This document shows positions 5,970 to 6,765 of a DNA stretch of 6,765 nucleotides, one piece after another (within the stretch, counting starts at the first letter, position 1; each line of letters begins with the position of its first letter). This stretch comes from an uncultured Microbacterium sp. Lineage in GTDB: Bacteria > Actinomycetota > Actinomycetes > Actinomycetales > Microbacteriaceae. The DNA is taken from the NCBI GenBank assembly GCA_937988695.1, contig CALKHM010000022.1, positions 1 through 6,765 of the forward strand. Reading direction: 5' to 3'. The position numbers and the translations under genes are program-made. Under the pieces are notes generated by a model. It was not told the DNA's origin. It worked only from the letters and a program-made list of their open reading frames with translations, and did no database searches.

Positions 5970-6000
5970 TTGGCCACCGGCGGTGCCTGCGCTCTAACGT
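5970..6000 (+). promoter_or_regulatory. Leaderless promoter with palindrome in a 19-bp spacer
   Basis: TTGGCC (5970-5975) and TAACGT (5995-6000) form a -35/-10 pair with a 19-bp spacer. The -10 box ends 7 nt before the ATG at 6008 and no ribosome binding site is present. Within the spacer region CACCG-G-CGGTG (5975-5985) is a perfect 11-bp odd palindrome, placed where a regulator could bind. Confidence 0.5.
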
Positions 6001-6007
6001 CGCCCGC

Positions 6008-6554
6008 ATGAGCACGTCGTCTTCGGCCCCCGTCCCGCACACGCACGGCTTCGCGGCGCTCAGCGCCGCCGAGTTCAAGAGCCTGTTCCGCGGTCATCCT
6101 GGCGGGGGTCACCGCCGATGCAGGCGACGGACCGGTGGCGCTCACGGCGACCTCGGTCGCCTCGGTGAGCGCCGAGCCCCCGCTGCTCGTCTTCTCGGTG
6201 TCGCAGCTCTCGTCGGCAGCGCCCGTGCTGGTGCGCGCGGACACCGTCGTGGTGCATCTGCTGGACGCCCACGACCTCGACCTCGCGCGCCTGGGTGCGA
6301 CCAGCGGCGTGGACCGCTTCGCTGACACCAGCCGCTGGTCGCGTCTGGTCACCGGCGAGCCCGTCTATCACGACGTGCGGGCCTGGGTGCGCTGCGCGGT
6401 CATCGGGCGAATGGATGCCGGCGGGTCGACCGTCATCGCCGCGCACGCGCTGCAATCGCAGCAGCAACGGGATGCCGACGCCGGTGCGCTCGTGTACCAC
6501 GACCGCACCTGGCACCGGCTCGGCCCGCACTCCCGCATCGACGTGCAGGCATAG
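6008..6554 (+). pseudogene. Flavin reductase family gene, frameshifted
   Basis: The gene is recognisable along its full length but in two frames. From the ATG at 6008, 33 codons encode an N-terminus ending EFKSLFRGHPGG (to 6106). The matching continuation, VTADAGDGPVALTATSVASV, is in the next frame from 6108 and runs to the TAG at 6552-6554. Later motifs are typical of FMN-binding flavin reductases: SAEPPLLVFSVSQLSSAAP, GVDRFAD, GEPVYHDVRAWVRC and ALVYHDRTWHRLG. The composite would be about 181 residues, a normal length. The switch falls at GGCGGGGGTC (6101-6110). Compared with the usual HPAGVAVITAD motif about three residues are also missing, so a net 8-nt deletion, or a 9-nt loss plus one extra G, would explain it. 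As read, translation from 6008 ends at 6325 after 105 residues. The family uses NAD(P)H to reduce flavin, often for a partner monooxygenase, none of which is seen here. A sequencing error is possible. Confidence 0.78.
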
Positions 6555-6594
6555 GCGCGGCGTCGGCAACGAGCGTCACGCGATCAAGGTGCTG

Positions 6595-6606
6595 CTGCGG
6601 CCGCAG
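6595..6606. other. 12-bp perfect palindrome
   Basis: CTGCGGCCGCAG is self-complementary and lies in the 70-bp gap between the flavin reductase stop and the next gene. As RNA it folds as CTGC-GGCC-GCAG. It could be an operator or a weak hairpin; no T-tract follows. Confidence 0.35.
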
Positions 6607-6612
6607 GCAGGG

Positions 6613-6618
6613 GATCAT
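6613..6618 (+). promoter_or_regulatory. Possible -10 box for the C-S lyase gene
   Basis: GATCAT (4 of 6 matches to TATAAT) ends 6 nt before the GTG at 6625, matching the leaderless spacing of other genes in the window. The -35 region is not convincing. AAGG at 6619-6622 is too close to either GTG for a normal ribosome binding site. Confidence 0.25.
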
Positions 6619-6624
6619 AAGGTG

Positions 6625-6765
6625 GTGAGCTCCTCTTCCCGAACGACCGCATTCGACGCCATCACCGAAGACGACCTGCGCGACATCGGCGGGCTGAAGT
6701 GGTCGATGCATCCCGACGCGATCGGCGCATTCGTCGCCGAGATGGACTTCGGCGCCGCCCCGGCG
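6625..6765 (+). CDS. MalY/PatB-type C-S lyase/aminotransferase, N-terminus
   Basis: Only the first 47 codons are in the window; the gene continues beyond the right edge. The stretch FDAITEDDLRD is followed by KWSMHPDAIG (25-34) and FVAEMDFG (36-43). This matches the N-terminal hallmark of MalY/PatB PLP enzymes (lysine-tryptophan, then V-A-(E/D)-M-D-F), which cleave cystathionine and other cysteine conjugates by beta-elimination or act as class I/II aminotransferases. The PLP lysine lies outside the window, so integrity and activity cannot be judged. Two adjacent GTG codons (6622, 6625) are possible starts; 6625 is preferred because of the spacing to the GATCAT box. It is the second PLP enzyme of sulfur amino acid chemistry in the region, after the gene at 3835-4998. 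Confidence 0.82.
   Translation, partial: MSSSSRTTAFDAITEDDLRDIGGLKWSMHPDAIGAFVAEMDFGAAPA

Noticed and set aside
6101..6110. Programmed ribosomal frameshift at the G-run
   Set aside because: There is no recognised slippery heptamer or downstream pseudoknot, and residues of the conserved motif are missing as well, which points to mutation or error.
6135..6554. Intact shorter flavin reductase starting at GTG 6135
   Set aside because: It would lose the conserved FR-HP-G segment that is clearly encoded just upstream in the other frame directly after a promoter and ATG.

Overview
The window comes from a high-GC actinobacterium, most likely Microbacterium or a close relative in Microbacteriaceae. 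The evidence is a very high GC content, GTG starts, TANNNT -10 boxes sitting 6-7 nt before start codons (leaderless transcription), frequent GCATCC/GGATGC hexamers, and the style of the proteins. No phage, transposon, CRISPR or RNA gene is visible. The content is mostly core metabolism with small accessory pieces.

Layout. Positions 1-219 are a C-rich tandem-repeat tract with no gene. A small helical, WXG100-like protein is encoded on the minus strand (220-480). Divergent from it run a low-molecular-weight protein tyrosine phosphatase (648-1154) and purB, adenylosuccinate lyase (1193-2569), 38 bp apart and probably co-transcribed. purB converges on a minus-strand pair of small membrane proteins (2666-3070 and 3067-3747, overlapping by ATGA). 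The gap between them holds three copies of a 17-bp repeat, the last of which contains the stop codon of the membrane gene. Upstream of that pair on the minus strand lies a PLP-dependent trans-sulfuration-type enzyme (3835-4998). A divergent intergenic region of 260 bp separates it from a plus-strand series: an atypical SDR-type NAD(P)-dependent oxidoreductase (5259-5873), a flavin reductase family gene broken by a frameshift (6008-6554), and the first 47 codons of a MalY/PatB-type C-S lyase/aminotransferase that runs off the window end.

How the genes relate. Two PLP enzymes of sulfur amino acid chemistry flank an oxidoreductase and a flavin reductase, so a loose sulfur/redox neighbourhood is possible, but each plus-strand gene appears to have its own promoter and no dedicated pathway is shown. 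I do not see a convincing undescribed system. The points most worth checking are the frameshifted flavin reductase, the repeated leaderless promoter layout (one with a palindrome in a 19-bp spacer), and the C-rich array with strong G-quadruplex/i-motif potential.
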